A stretch of DNA of 34,024 bases, taken from contig JAPLHW010000071.1 of NCBI GenBank assembly GCA_026389425.1, positions 1-34,024 of the forward strand, read 5' to 3'. Below the pieces are notes generated by a model. The model was not told the DNA's origin and made no database searches. It saw only the letters and a list, made by a program, of their open reading frames with translations. Below, one piece after another: positions 1 to 7,693 of the stretch (the stretch's first letter is position 1; every line of letters starts with the position of its first letter). Position numbers and translations under genes: made by a program. This DNA is from Coprothermobacterota bacterium. Lineage in GTDB: Bacteria > Caldisericota > JANLFM01.

Positions 1-264
1 CATTCCTAACCCTATCTTCCCTTTGTCCATTCCCTTCCATCTCTTCCCACTTTCCATTCCTATCCATATCCTTGCCTTTGCGAAGCTCTTGCAGTACCTT
101 TTTCATCGGAGACCTCCTGAATCGCTCGTGTCTTTCCAGAGTTGCGATAGATTCAACGAGGTCTCTCTTCTTTTGGCAACATCCAGGGACCTATTCATCG
201 ACCAAGATTTTACAGTAACGGTTCATGGAAGGAAGAAACTCTGCTACAATCCTGGCGGAACGGA

Positions 265-341
265 GCGCCCATGGCTCAACAGGATAGAGCAGTGGAGTCC
301 TAATCCGCAGGTTGCAGGTTCGAGTCCTGCTGGGCGCACCA
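265..341 (+). tRNA. tRNA-Arg (anticodon CCT)
   Basis: Cloverleaf read by eye: acceptor GCGCCCA/TGGGCGC, anticodon stem GTGGA/TCCGC with loop GTCCTAA, T-arm GTTCGAGTC, encoded CCA. Confidence 0.93.
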
Positions 342-390
342 CCCCCCACAGTAGGGGGATTTGAAATCTGTCCACATTAGCAGCCGCATA

Positions 391-660
391 TCATTCGATG
401 AAGACCGAGTCCACGATCCCCACGATCACCGAGATGACGCATGCGTCGGGGTTGCAAAGAACCATGCGGGCCCCCCCGCCTTCCCGGTTGACCAGCACGG
501 TGTCGCCGATTCCGGCCTGGGTGTTGTCCAGGGCGATGAAGTCGTCGTCCGGCGCGTCCCCCTCCAGACCCAGCGGTTGCACCACCAGCAGGCGGCGGTT
601 CTTGAAATCGCGGTGACTGATGGTGGTGACCACTGTTCCCACTACTTTACCCAGGATCAT
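391..660 (-). CDS. BMC pentamer shell protein, EutN/CcmL family (BMC-P)
   Basis: MILGKVVGTVVTTISHRDFKNRRLLVVQPL...DNTQAGIGDTVLVNREGGGARMVL...VIVGIVDSVFIE, typical EutN/CcmL pattern; start set to the internal ATG at 660. Confidence 0.9.
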   Translation of the reverse strand: MILGKVVGTVVTTISHRDFKNRRLLVVQPLGLEGDAPDDDFIALDNTQAGIGDTVLVNREGGGARMVLCNPDACVISVIVGIVDSVFIE

Positions 661-670
661 CGCTGTTCCT

Positions 671-991
671 TCATGTGTAGGGGTTCCAACCGCGACGTAG
701 GGTGAAGTCAAAGGAACGGTCCGGGCGCACCTCCAGCTCATCGACGATCCCCACCAGGGCCAGGTCGACCGGTACGAACTTCATCTCCGGTAGGGCCAGG
801 GAAGCCTCACGGGAGCGCACCATCAGGCACAGATCGCCGGGGCCAGCATCCACCACATCCGCTGCCACCTGCAGCGGTCCGGTCGGCTCCAGCCGCTTGT
901 TCAACGGTTGCACCAGCAATAGCTTCAAACCATCCATTCCAGGGGCCTTGAAGGTGCAGACGGCTGTACCCTTCACCCGACCGAGGAGCAC
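671..991 (-). CDS. BMC pentamer shell protein, EutN/CcmL family (BMC-P)
   Basis: VLLGRVKGTAVCTFKAPGMDGLKLLLVQPL...DVVDAGPGDLCLMVRSREAS...ALVGIVDELEV. A GTG start near 991 is likelier than the track's start at 1120, which lies inside a palindrome. Confidence 0.87.
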   Translation of the reverse strand: MLLGRVKGTAVCTFKAPGMDGLKLLLVQPLNKRLEPTGPLQVAADVVDAGPGDLCLMVRSREASLALPEMKFVPVDLALVGIVDELEVRPDRSFDFTLRRGWNPYT

Positions 992-1086
992 CGCGCCTTC
1001 TTCAAGCCCGTCCGTACTGGATGGAGGAGACCTTATCCATTTGTCCTGCTTTGACTTGGGCGGAACTGCCGTCGATTTTTCGACGA

Positions 1087-1126
1087 AGAATTTTGGGGAC
1101 AGATTGCAATCTGTCCCCAAAATTCT
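1087..1126. repeat. 40-bp perfect palindrome (REP/MITE-like hairpin)
   Basis: AGAATTTTGGGGACAGATTGCAATCTGTCCCCAAAATTCT is its own reverse complement. Confidence 0.95.
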
Positions 1127-1132
1127 CTCTTC

Positions 1133-1423
1133 CTACGACTTGCGGAAGACAACCTCGCCCCCCACTTCCAACGAGTCGATAATCGACATGATCACCGCAT
1201 CCACTGGGGTGTCCTTGGTGTACGCCGTCTGCCGGGCAGAGGAGCCGGCGCAGGTCAGCACCAGGTCCCCGGATCCGGCGTCGACGGTGTCAACGGCCAC
1301 GTAAGGTTTCCCAATGGGCTGCCCGCGCTCGTCGGTCTGACGGACGACCAGCAGCTTGCAGCCGGTCAGCTTGGCATCCTTGATGGTAGAGACAGTGGTC
1401 CCGATCACTTTGGCGATTAGCAT
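1133..1423 (-). CDS. BMC pentamer shell protein, EutN/CcmL family (BMC-P)
   Basis: MLIAKVIGTTVSTIKDAKLTGCKLLVVRQTDERG...AVDTVDAGSGDLVLTCAGSSARQT...VIMSIIDSLEV. Confidence 0.92.
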   Translation of the reverse strand: MLIAKVIGTTVSTIKDAKLTGCKLLVVRQTDERGQPIGKPYVAVDTVDAGSGDLVLTCAGSSARQTAYTKDTPVDAVIMSIIDSLEVGGEVVFRKS

Positions 1424-1436
1424 CTGGCTGGCGCCT

Positions 1437-2366
1437 TCAATAGCTTTTCCCGATCACTGCCGGGGTGGGGGAGGGCGGTGCAGTTCCCCCAGCTGGTCCC
1501 TGCAGGATCTTCACCCCTGCGCTGGCGCCGATGCGGGTTGCCCCTGCCTTGATCATGCTTTCGGCATCCTCATAGGTGCGGACCCCGCCGGCCGCCTTGA
1601 CGCCCATCTCTGATCCCACCACCCGCCGCATCAGAGCCACATCATGCACGGTGGCCCCTCCGCTGGCAAAGCCGGTGGAGGTTTTCACGAAGTCGGCCCC
1701 GGCCTCTTTGCAGAGCAGGCAGGCGATGGTTTTCTCCTCATCGGTCAGGAGGGCAGCCTCCAGGATTACCTTGACCAAGGCTTCCCAGGCGTGAGAAGTG
1801 GTCACCACGCCGCGAATGTCCTTGGCCACCAGCTCCAGATCCCTCGCCTTCAAGGCGCCGATGTTGATCACCATATCGATCTCCCCAGCGCCGTGTTCGA
1901 TGGCGTTCTGCGCCTCAAAGGCCTTCACCTCGGGGGCTGACGCTCCCAAGGGGAAGCCGATCACCGTGCAGACTTTCACCGGCGAACCGCTCAGCAGTTG
2001 GGCGCACAGTTCCACCCAGGCTGGGTTGACGCAAACTGTAGCGAAGCCATATTTCCGCGCTTCGAAGCAGAGCTGGGCGATCTGATCGGGGGTGGCATCG
2101 GGCTTCAGCAGGGTGTGGTCGATCATCGCCGCCAGCACCTGGTCTTGGGGGATCACCCCGATAGTGGAAGAGAGGCGCTCCGCGCCGGCGCTGACCACCC
2201 TGCCGGCCCGGTCGAAACAAGTCTTGACGCAAAGCCCTTCAGCGCAGTCAAAGCGGCACTGCTGCCCCTTCGGGGTGGCGGCTTGCTGTTGTTGCTCCGC
2301 CATAGCTACCAACACCTCGCGGGTGATGGCCTCTACTAGTCGCTGTACTTCCTTCACATCTGCCAT
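1437..2366 (-). CDS. deoC: Deoxyribose-phosphate aldolase, BMC-associated form with N-terminal extension
   Basis: [41 protein letters not shown] (Schiff-base Lys) and KAAGGVRT motifs. Start set at [24 protein letters not shown]. Confidence 0.92.
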   Translation of the reverse strand: MADVKEVQRLVEAITREVLVAMAEQQQQAATPKGQQCRFDCAEGLCVKTCFDRAGRVVSAGAERLSSTIGVIPQDQVLAAMIDHTLLKPDATPDQIAQLCFEARKYGFATVCVNPAWVELCAQLLSGSPVKVCTVIGFPLGASAPEVKAFEAQNAIEHGAGEIDMVINIGALKARDLELVAKDIRGVVTTSHAWEALVKVILEAALLTDEEKTIACLLCKEAGADFVKTSTGFASGGATVHDVALMRRVVGSEMGVKAAGGVRTYEDAESMIKAGATRIGASAGVKILQGPAGGTAPPSPTPAVIGKSY

Positions 2367-2379
2367 CTGGTGTCGCCCC

Positions 2380-3066
2380 CTAGCGTAAGTATTGTTTTTC
2401 GATGGCCATGATCTTGTCGATGCGGCGGGCGTGGCGCCCCCCCGCGAAGATGGTGGCAAGCCAAGTTTTCAAGATTTGCTTGGCCAGATTCACACCAATC
2501 ATACCAGCGCCCAGGGTCAGTACGTTGGTGTCGTTGTGCTCACGGCTATTCATCGCCGAGGAGAGGTCGTAGGCCAGGCCGGCCCGGATCCCGGGCACCT
2601 TGTTGGCAACGATGCAACTGCCGATGCCGGCTCCGTCCACCACTACCCCCCGCCAGGCTTTACCGCCGGCCACCAGGCGAGCTACGTCGTGGGCGAAGTC
2701 GGGGTAATCGACCGCCTCTTTACCCTGGGCGCCCACGTCGAGTACCTCGAAGCCCATCGCTGTCAGTTCCCGCTTCAAAACCTCTTTCAGCTCGAAACCG
2801 CCATGGTCGGCGCCGATGGCCACCACTTGGCGGCCGCAGGCTTTAGGCTCGGGGACCGGGTATGGGGCGATATACGTAGAGACCGATGGGGAGACGTGCG
2901 TAGAGGCAGGAGGAGCACCGTGCGATGGTGCGAGTGAGGCGGAGGGATGGCTGGGACTGGAGACGGATGGGTCACTCGACATCACACTGGCCTTGGAAAG
3001 TCCCATCGCCTGGTGGACGACGCGCTCTACGATTTGTCGAATCTCTGCGTCCGGGATCTCGCTCAC
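2380..3066 (-). CDS. rpiB: RpiB/LacAB-family sugar-phosphate isomerase with N-terminal helix and Ser/Pro linker
   Basis: [73 protein letters not shown]-term [16 protein letters not shown] then a Ser/Pro-rich linker. Confidence 0.9.
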   Translation of the reverse strand: MSEIPDAEIRQIVERVVHQAMGLSKASVMSSDPSVSSPSHPSASLAPSHGAPPASTHVSPSVSTYIAPYPVPEPKACGRQVVAIGADHGGFELKEVLKRELTAMGFEVLDVGAQGKEAVDYPDFAHDVARLVAGGKAWRGVVVDGAGIGSCIVANKVPGIRAGLAYDLSSAMNSREHNDTNVLTLGAGMIGVNLAKQILKTWLATIFAGGRHARRIDKIMAIEKQYLR

Positions 3067-3179
3067 GGTCGCCTTCCTTTCTCCTTACGGGAGAGCCTAA
3101 CTGGTAATGACCACATGACCAATTACCATCACCTTCATATCCTAAGGGATTTCTTCAAGTCTAGGGGTTTCCGTTTATT

Positions 3180-3415
3180 TTATCGAGTTAATTTGGCCAA
3201 GTAACGGTCGCCGCGGTAGAGGAAACCCTGGCGCACCAGCAGATCGATGGCCTGGCGGGTGGTGGCCCGGCTGGCGGAATAGATGGTCTCCAATTGACAT
3301 TCGGAGGGGATTGGCTGGTGGGCGGCCAGTTCACCTTTGCTGATTCGTTCGCGCAGGATGTGGGCCAACTGGTAGTAGCGGGGGAGGAAGCCGTTGGGTC
3401 TACGATCTCGGGCAT
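3180..3415 (-). pseudogene. Single-domain GntR-type HTH regulator, apparently frameshifted near its N-terminus
   Basis: ILRERISKGELAAHQPIPSECQLETIYSASRATTRQAIDLLVRQGFLYR is a GntR winged helix. Upstream in-frame NGFLPRYYQLAHIL has no start, while the adjacent frame supplies ATG (3415) MPEIVDP. Confidence 0.6.
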
Positions 3416-3758
3416 CCTTCCCTCTACCTCATTTCCCCAACCCCCGTTCAGCATGGATCCAAGCCGGCCGAGCAACCAAGGGGCGAAGGAGCTGAGGATT
3501 CTTTCCCGACCTGTTTGTGGTTATGTTCATCTTACACCTCCGAGGGACTCCCCCTCATTCTAGCCATTTTTCCGCCATTCGGCATCTAGCCGGAGAATGA
3601 CGATCGGCATAGAATGGACCTCCGGTCAACTCGCGAACCGGAGTAAAAAGGAGACCGTGAGTGCGGTTCTACCGGAGAAGGGGCTGAGCGGAAAGGAGCA
3701 AGGTGAGCACAGAAAGAAGGATAAAGGTGGAGATAGATTCGGTACTGGAGCGGCAGCG

Positions 3759-4403
3759 ATGAGTATCTGGGACAGCCTTCGCATCCTCTTGGAGAGGCTG
3801 TGCGTGGTACTGGTGGTAGTTTACCTGGTCAGCCGCACCCCTTTCTTCCGTCAGGTGCTGCAGCGCCGGTTCACGCTTTTGAACACAACGGTATTGATCG
3901 TCTGCTTCGGTGCGCTGGCTATCTATGGCACCATCTCCGGCGTCCCCGTGCTGGGAGCAATCGCCAACTTTCGCGACTTGGCGCCGATGTTCGCCGGCCT
4001 GGTGGGGGGTCCGGTAATCGGCATCGGAGCCGGTCTGATCGGAGCGATTCACCGCTTTACGCTTGACGGTCTGACCGGAGTTGCCTGCCCCTTGGCCACT
4101 TTGCTGGCCGGTTTGATCGGCGGATTGATTTGGTTGGCCGCCAAGCGACAATTCATCGGGGTTGGCCGGGCTGTTCTCTTCGCTGTCCTAATGGAAGGCC
4201 TGCACATGGCCCTGATCCTAATCATCGCCCGCCCCTATGACCAAGCCTTGGTCTTGGTGGGACAGATTGCCCTGCCGATGATCGTGGTCAATGCGGTGGG
4301 GATGGCTTTTCTTTCTTGGCTGCTGATCTCCTTTCAAGGGGAGCAACGAGACCGCGGGGAACTGGAACGCTTGCGCAGCTCGGTACAAGCACTGCGCCCC
4401 TGA
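3759..4403 (+). CDS. Integral membrane protein, LytS/YhcK-type 5TM receptor domain (5TMR_LYT) without output domain
   Basis: NFRDLAPMFAGLVGGPVIGIGAGLIGAIHRFTLDGLTGVACPLATLLAGLIGGLIWL matches the 5TMR_LYT pattern; ORF ends after the last TM helix. Confidence 0.75.
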   Translation: MSIWDSLRILLERLCVVLVVVYLVSRTPFFRQVLQRRFTLLNTTVLIVCFGALAIYGTISGVPVLGAIANFRDLAPMFAGLVGGPVIGIGAGLIGAIHRFTLDGLTGVACPLATLLAGLIGGLIWLAAKRQFIGVGRAVLFAVLMEGLHMALILIIARPYDQALVLVGQIALPMIVVNAVGMAFLSWLLISFQGEQRDRGELERLRSSVQALRP

Positions 4404-4446
4404 TTCCGATCGTGGTAAGGATCCTCAGGATGGAAGGATGGGCCAT

Positions 4447-6093
4447 CTAAGACGGAATCGGAATAGAGGCGGGCGACATAGCCTCCCCGACTCGCTCGCT
4501 CTCCGGCAGCGGTTTCCCGCTTTCCGCCCAGGCTGAGCGGCAGCATCCTCCCGCGGTGGTGGTGATCCAACGGTCTTGGCGATACTTCTCATGCAAGACG
4601 TGAGGAGCGAAGAGCAACCCCTTCTCGACGGCCAAGGCCAAGACCTGCGGATCGAGAAAGGGGTCGGGGGAGGTTCGCCTCAGTTCACGGATCCGATTCA
4701 AGATCAAGCGGGCTTCCAGCAAGAGCTCCCCGCGCCGGCGTTGCACCCTGCGGTCGGCGGCCAGCCGGGGGCGGCCTTCAGCCAGGGTGCGCCAGACGCC
4801 TTGGGCGATCTGGAGGCTCTCGATCAGCTCTTCTGGATGGACGGCATGGTCCGCCTCACAGTAGCCGACCACGTGCACGATCTGTGGTTCCAACTCCAAG
4901 CCGATGGCGGTGGAGGCGGCCAGTTGCCCCTTGGCGATGGAAGGGTTGGCGGAGAATTGCATCAGGCCGGCGCGGATCATGTGCAAGGGCTGGAAACGAT
5001 CGTCACGGAACGATTCCACCATCTCCTTCTGGGCTAGCATTTTTCCGAGGTCGTGGATGGGATCGGTCTCGGGCGGGGTGTTGAACATGTACTGGGCGAT
5101 GTAGGACCGTACCCCCAGGTGGTGGGCGATGTGGGCGGCGAGGTAGGCATCGGCGACGGCGACGGCGTCCGGGGCATAGCGCAAGGACCACTGATGAACG
5201 TCGTTGATCTCCAGGGGAACATTATGCGTGGAGTACCAGCGCATTGCCTCCAGGTTCTCTTCGATCGCTTGTCGCAGCGGCCGCTGGGAGCGCCCGTCCA
5301 GTTGGGAATACCAAAAGATGGGGACAGCGCCCCAGGCGTTATGGATCGTTCGCCCCAACATCTCCCCCCAGCGCACCAAGTCGCGCGTCCCAGCATAGCA
5401 TCGCAACAAGGGATAATTTCCGCAGCGGGTGGCGCCATAGATTCGTTCGAGGTCTTCCTCCCGGCGAAGGGGAACGCCGCCGGCGCCGTCTCGAGCCGGG
5501 TCCATCTCTTGGGGGCGAAAAAAGGACTCCTGGGCGTTCTGGTCCGGTCCCAGGGAGAGGATATCCAGAAGGCCTGATTCGGCGATGCGCCGGGAACCCT
5601 CGATGGTGGCCTCCAGGTTCGGCAAGCCGAAATGATGGCGAAGGAGGGGGACCGGGGATCGGGCTGCGACCCGCTGGGCCAACGTCTGCGGCAGGATCTC
5701 GGCACTCCCCGCGGCAGGACCCCCGCGAAGAAAGGCCCGGATCTCCTCCACCGATTCGTGACCGGAGAAGACCGCCTGGAAGAGGCCGGAGCGCCGTGCC
5801 TCCTCGGCCACAGGGGGCGTCCCGCCGAAGACGAAAATCCTGTCCTCCAGGTGCAGTTCTCGGATCTCTTGCTTCAGGCGCCGGAAGATCTCTTCCGCCA
5901 CGGAGGGGGTCAACCGATAGCTGAAGGCGATCATCCGGGCGTCCTGCCGCTTGGCCTCTTGTAGTGCTTTGACCAAGGGAACGGTAGGCCCGAGGTTGAT
6001 CGTCACATGTCCTGCTTCTTCCGCCAAGCGCAAGAAATGCACCAGGCCGGCCACGTGCACATCGTTCTCTATGGCAGCGCCAAGAATTCGCAT
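4447..6093 (-). CDS. Cobalamin (B12)-binding domain protein with large C-terminal domain, possible mutase-like enzyme
   Basis: N-term ENDVHVAG fits DxHxxG with later LGPTVP and FVFGGT. C-terminal ~380 aa is unassigned (LGPDQNAQESFF, RCYAGTRDLVRWGEML, NVPLEINDVHQWSLR). Confidence 0.7.
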   Translation of the reverse strand: MRILGAAIENDVHVAGLVHFLRLAEEAGHVTINLGPTVPLVKALQEAKRQDARMIAFSYRLTPSVAEEIFRRLKQEIRELHLEDRIFVFGGTPPVAEEARRSGLFQAVFSGHESVEEIRAFLRGGPAAGSAEILPQTLAQRVAARSPVPLLRHHFGLPNLEATIEGSRRIAESGLLDILSLGPDQNAQESFFRPQEMDPARDGAGGVPLRREEDLERIYGATRCGNYPLLRCYAGTRDLVRWGEMLGRTIHNAWGAVPIFWYSQLDGRSQRPLRQAIEENLEAMRWYSTHNVPLEINDVHQWSLRYAPDAVAVADAYLAAHIAHHLGVRSYIAQYMFNTPPETDPIHDLGKMLAQKEMVESFRDDRFQPLHMIRAGLMQFSANPSIAKGQLAASTAIGLELEPQIVHVVGYCEADHAVHPEELIESLQIAQGVWRTLAEGRPRLAADRRVQRRRGELLLEARLILNRIRELRRTSPDPFLDPQVLALAVEKGLLFAPHVLHEKYRQDRWITTTAGGCCRSAWAESGKPLPESERVGEAMSPASIPIPS

Positions 6094-6324
6094 CTTAGGT
6101 CCGCCCTCTAATCCCGCAGTGTCCGCTCCCAGAGACTAACTTCTCAGCCACAGCTTGCAGCCAAGCCAGATCACTATTCCTCCTACTCTTTCGGGAGGAA
6201 GTCCGCGTGTGAATCATAACCGGTTCTCTCCTCTTTGTGGTGGAGATTCGGCAAAGGAGGCAGCCAGAAGGCCGCCCCTTTATGGGAGGAATGGAAAACT
6301 AACCGAGGTTGGCCGATCGCCTTT

Positions 6325-6867
6325 TTATTGCTTCGCTCCGCAGCCGGAACAGAAAGTTTGCCCAGGGGCGAGATCAGTCCCGCAACTGGCGCACTTCTTA
6401 GTCCCCTCGGCCGGTTTCGGTTCGGCAGGCGGCTCTTGTTTGCCACCACAACTGGAGCAGAACACCTGGGTTGGTGTAAGTTCAGCCCCACAACTGCCGC
6501 ATTTCCGCTTGGCCGCCTCGCCTGAGCTGGCTTCTCGAGGCATCTCCTGCTTGCCCCCGCATTTCGAACAGAAGGGCTGGGCCAACTCCAGTTCGGTGCC
6601 GCACTGGGGGCACTGTTTCTTGTCGCGGAGCTTTAACACTTGAACCCGCAGGTTTTCCATCTTGGCGCGGGTCGCCTTGACCTTCTCGCAGTGCTCGACT
6701 AGCTCCGGCGGGATCGGCTCTCCCTTGCCTTGGGCCTCGAAGATGAACTTCCCCATGGTGAGAAAGGCTACTTGCACCTTCTCTTCCTCAGCACTGATCT
6801 GCTTGTTCAGCCGGTTGATCTCCAGCAACTCACCCGGTTTTTCTGTCAGCTTCTTGAAGATCGACAT
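6325..6867 (-). CDS. Zinc-ribbon protein: N-terminal coiled coil plus three CxxC-CxxC ribbons
   Basis: CPQCGTELELAQPFCSKCGG, CGSCGAELTPTQVFCSSCGG, CASCGTDLAPGQTFCSGCG. Confidence 0.8.
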   Translation of the reverse strand: MSIFKKLTEKPGELLEINRLNKQISAEEEKVQVAFLTMGKFIFEAQGKGEPIPPELVEHCEKVKATRAKMENLRVQVLKLRDKKQCPQCGTELELAQPFCSKCGGKQEMPREASSGEAAKRKCGSCGAELTPTQVFCSSCGGKQEPPAEPKPAEGTKKCASCGTDLAPGQTFCSGCGAKQ

Positions 6868-6951
6868 ATTTTCTCCTTCCGATCTGCGCCCGCAATGGCG
6901 GTGAGATGGTCACATTATACAAGACCAAAGGTGAAATGGCTCCTTAGTCAG

Positions 6952-6990
6952 AAAAAAAACGGGAGGCATCACAACCAGGCCAGGCCTCCC
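6952..6990 (-). terminator. Rho-independent terminator downstream of the nitroreductase gene
   Basis: Minus strand GGGAGGC...GCCTCCC followed by G and a T run (plus strand AAAAAAAAC GGGAGGC...GCCTCCC). Confidence 0.75.
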
Positions 6991-7050
6991 TCCAGTTGGG
7001 GATAGGGGAGGGGTCGGTCTGTGAAAGTCACGTTGTTACGAAATATTGGC

Positions 7051-7602
7051 TCATTCGCCCTCCCGGTTGTAGCGGAGAATGGCCGACAAAAGTTTTCTCT
7101 CTTTAACGCAGGGTTCCTCAGCGGAGTACCCGACGGTCACCAACAGTGCGACTCTGTATTCCCGTCGGATGCGCAAGAGACGTTTTATCCTTTGCTCGCC
7201 GAACCAGCCCAGGATACAGGTTCCCAGGCCTTCTTCCGCCGCCTGTAAACAGAAATGGGCAGCAGCCAGGCCGGTGTCCACCTGCTGCCAGGAGCGTCCT
7301 TGCAGGGTGGCGCCAACCCGGGCCAGAGAGGAAGACCGGTTGAGCACTACCAGGAAAGCAGGAGCGGAGAGGGTCCAGCGGTTGAAGGAGACGATCGCGT
7401 TGAAGGTGAAGCGGGCGACGGCATCACGGAGGACCGGATCGTCGACCAGGATGTAGGAACAGGGTTGCGCGTTCATGGCCGAGGGGGCCAGGCGGGCGGC
7501 CTCCAGGCAGCGCTCCAGCACCTGGCGGGGCACCGGGCGTTGCTGGTAGCGGCGGACACTCCTGCGCGTGGTGGCTAACTGCAGAAACGGTTGATTCGGC
7601 AT
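7051..7602 (-). CDS. Nitroreductase family protein
   Basis: TTRRSVRRYQQRPVPRQVLERCLEAARLAPSAMNAQPCSYILVDD...GLGTCILGWF...VTVGYSAEEP. Confidence 0.88.
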   Translation of the reverse strand: MPNQPFLQLATTRRSVRRYQQRPVPRQVLERCLEAARLAPSAMNAQPCSYILVDDPVLRDAVARFTFNAIVSFNRWTLSAPAFLVVLNRSSSLARVGATLQGRSWQQVDTGLAAAHFCLQAAEEGLGTCILGWFGEQRIKRLLRIRREYRVALLVTVGYSAEEPCVKERKLLSAILRYNREGE

Positions 7603-7645
7603 TCCCCGATTGTAGAGCTTGACCCTCGTCCGGCCAACAGGAGGG

Positions 7646-7651
7646 TATAAT
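7646..7651 (+). promoter_or_regulatory. Probable -10 box for the Rieske oxygenase gene
   Basis: TATAAT about 43 bp upstream of the start codon; a TTGACC at 7619 is too far away (21-nt spacer) for a confident -35. Confidence 0.4.
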
Positions 7652-7693
7652 CAAGGCACTTCGAAGCCAATCCATCCGAACGGAGGAGACGCG

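Noticed and set aside
23-364. ORF of 113 aa over the left edge
   Set aside because: It reads through tRNA-Arg(CCT) and has low-complexity composition; not a real gene.
702-1304. 200-aa plus-strand ORF opposite the BMC-P genes
   Set aside because: Antisense shadow ORF of well-supported EutN-family genes in GC-rich DNA; composition is Ser/Thr/Pro noise.
265-3415. Integrated genomic island at tRNA-Arg carrying the BMC locus
   Set aside because: No integrase and no duplicated tRNA 3' end (att site) was seen; a tRNA neighbour alone is not evidence of integration.
5244-5924. 226-aa plus-strand ORF opposite the B12-binding protein
   Set aside because: Shadow ORF, Arg/Gly/Pro-rich; the minus-strand frame carries clear motifs.
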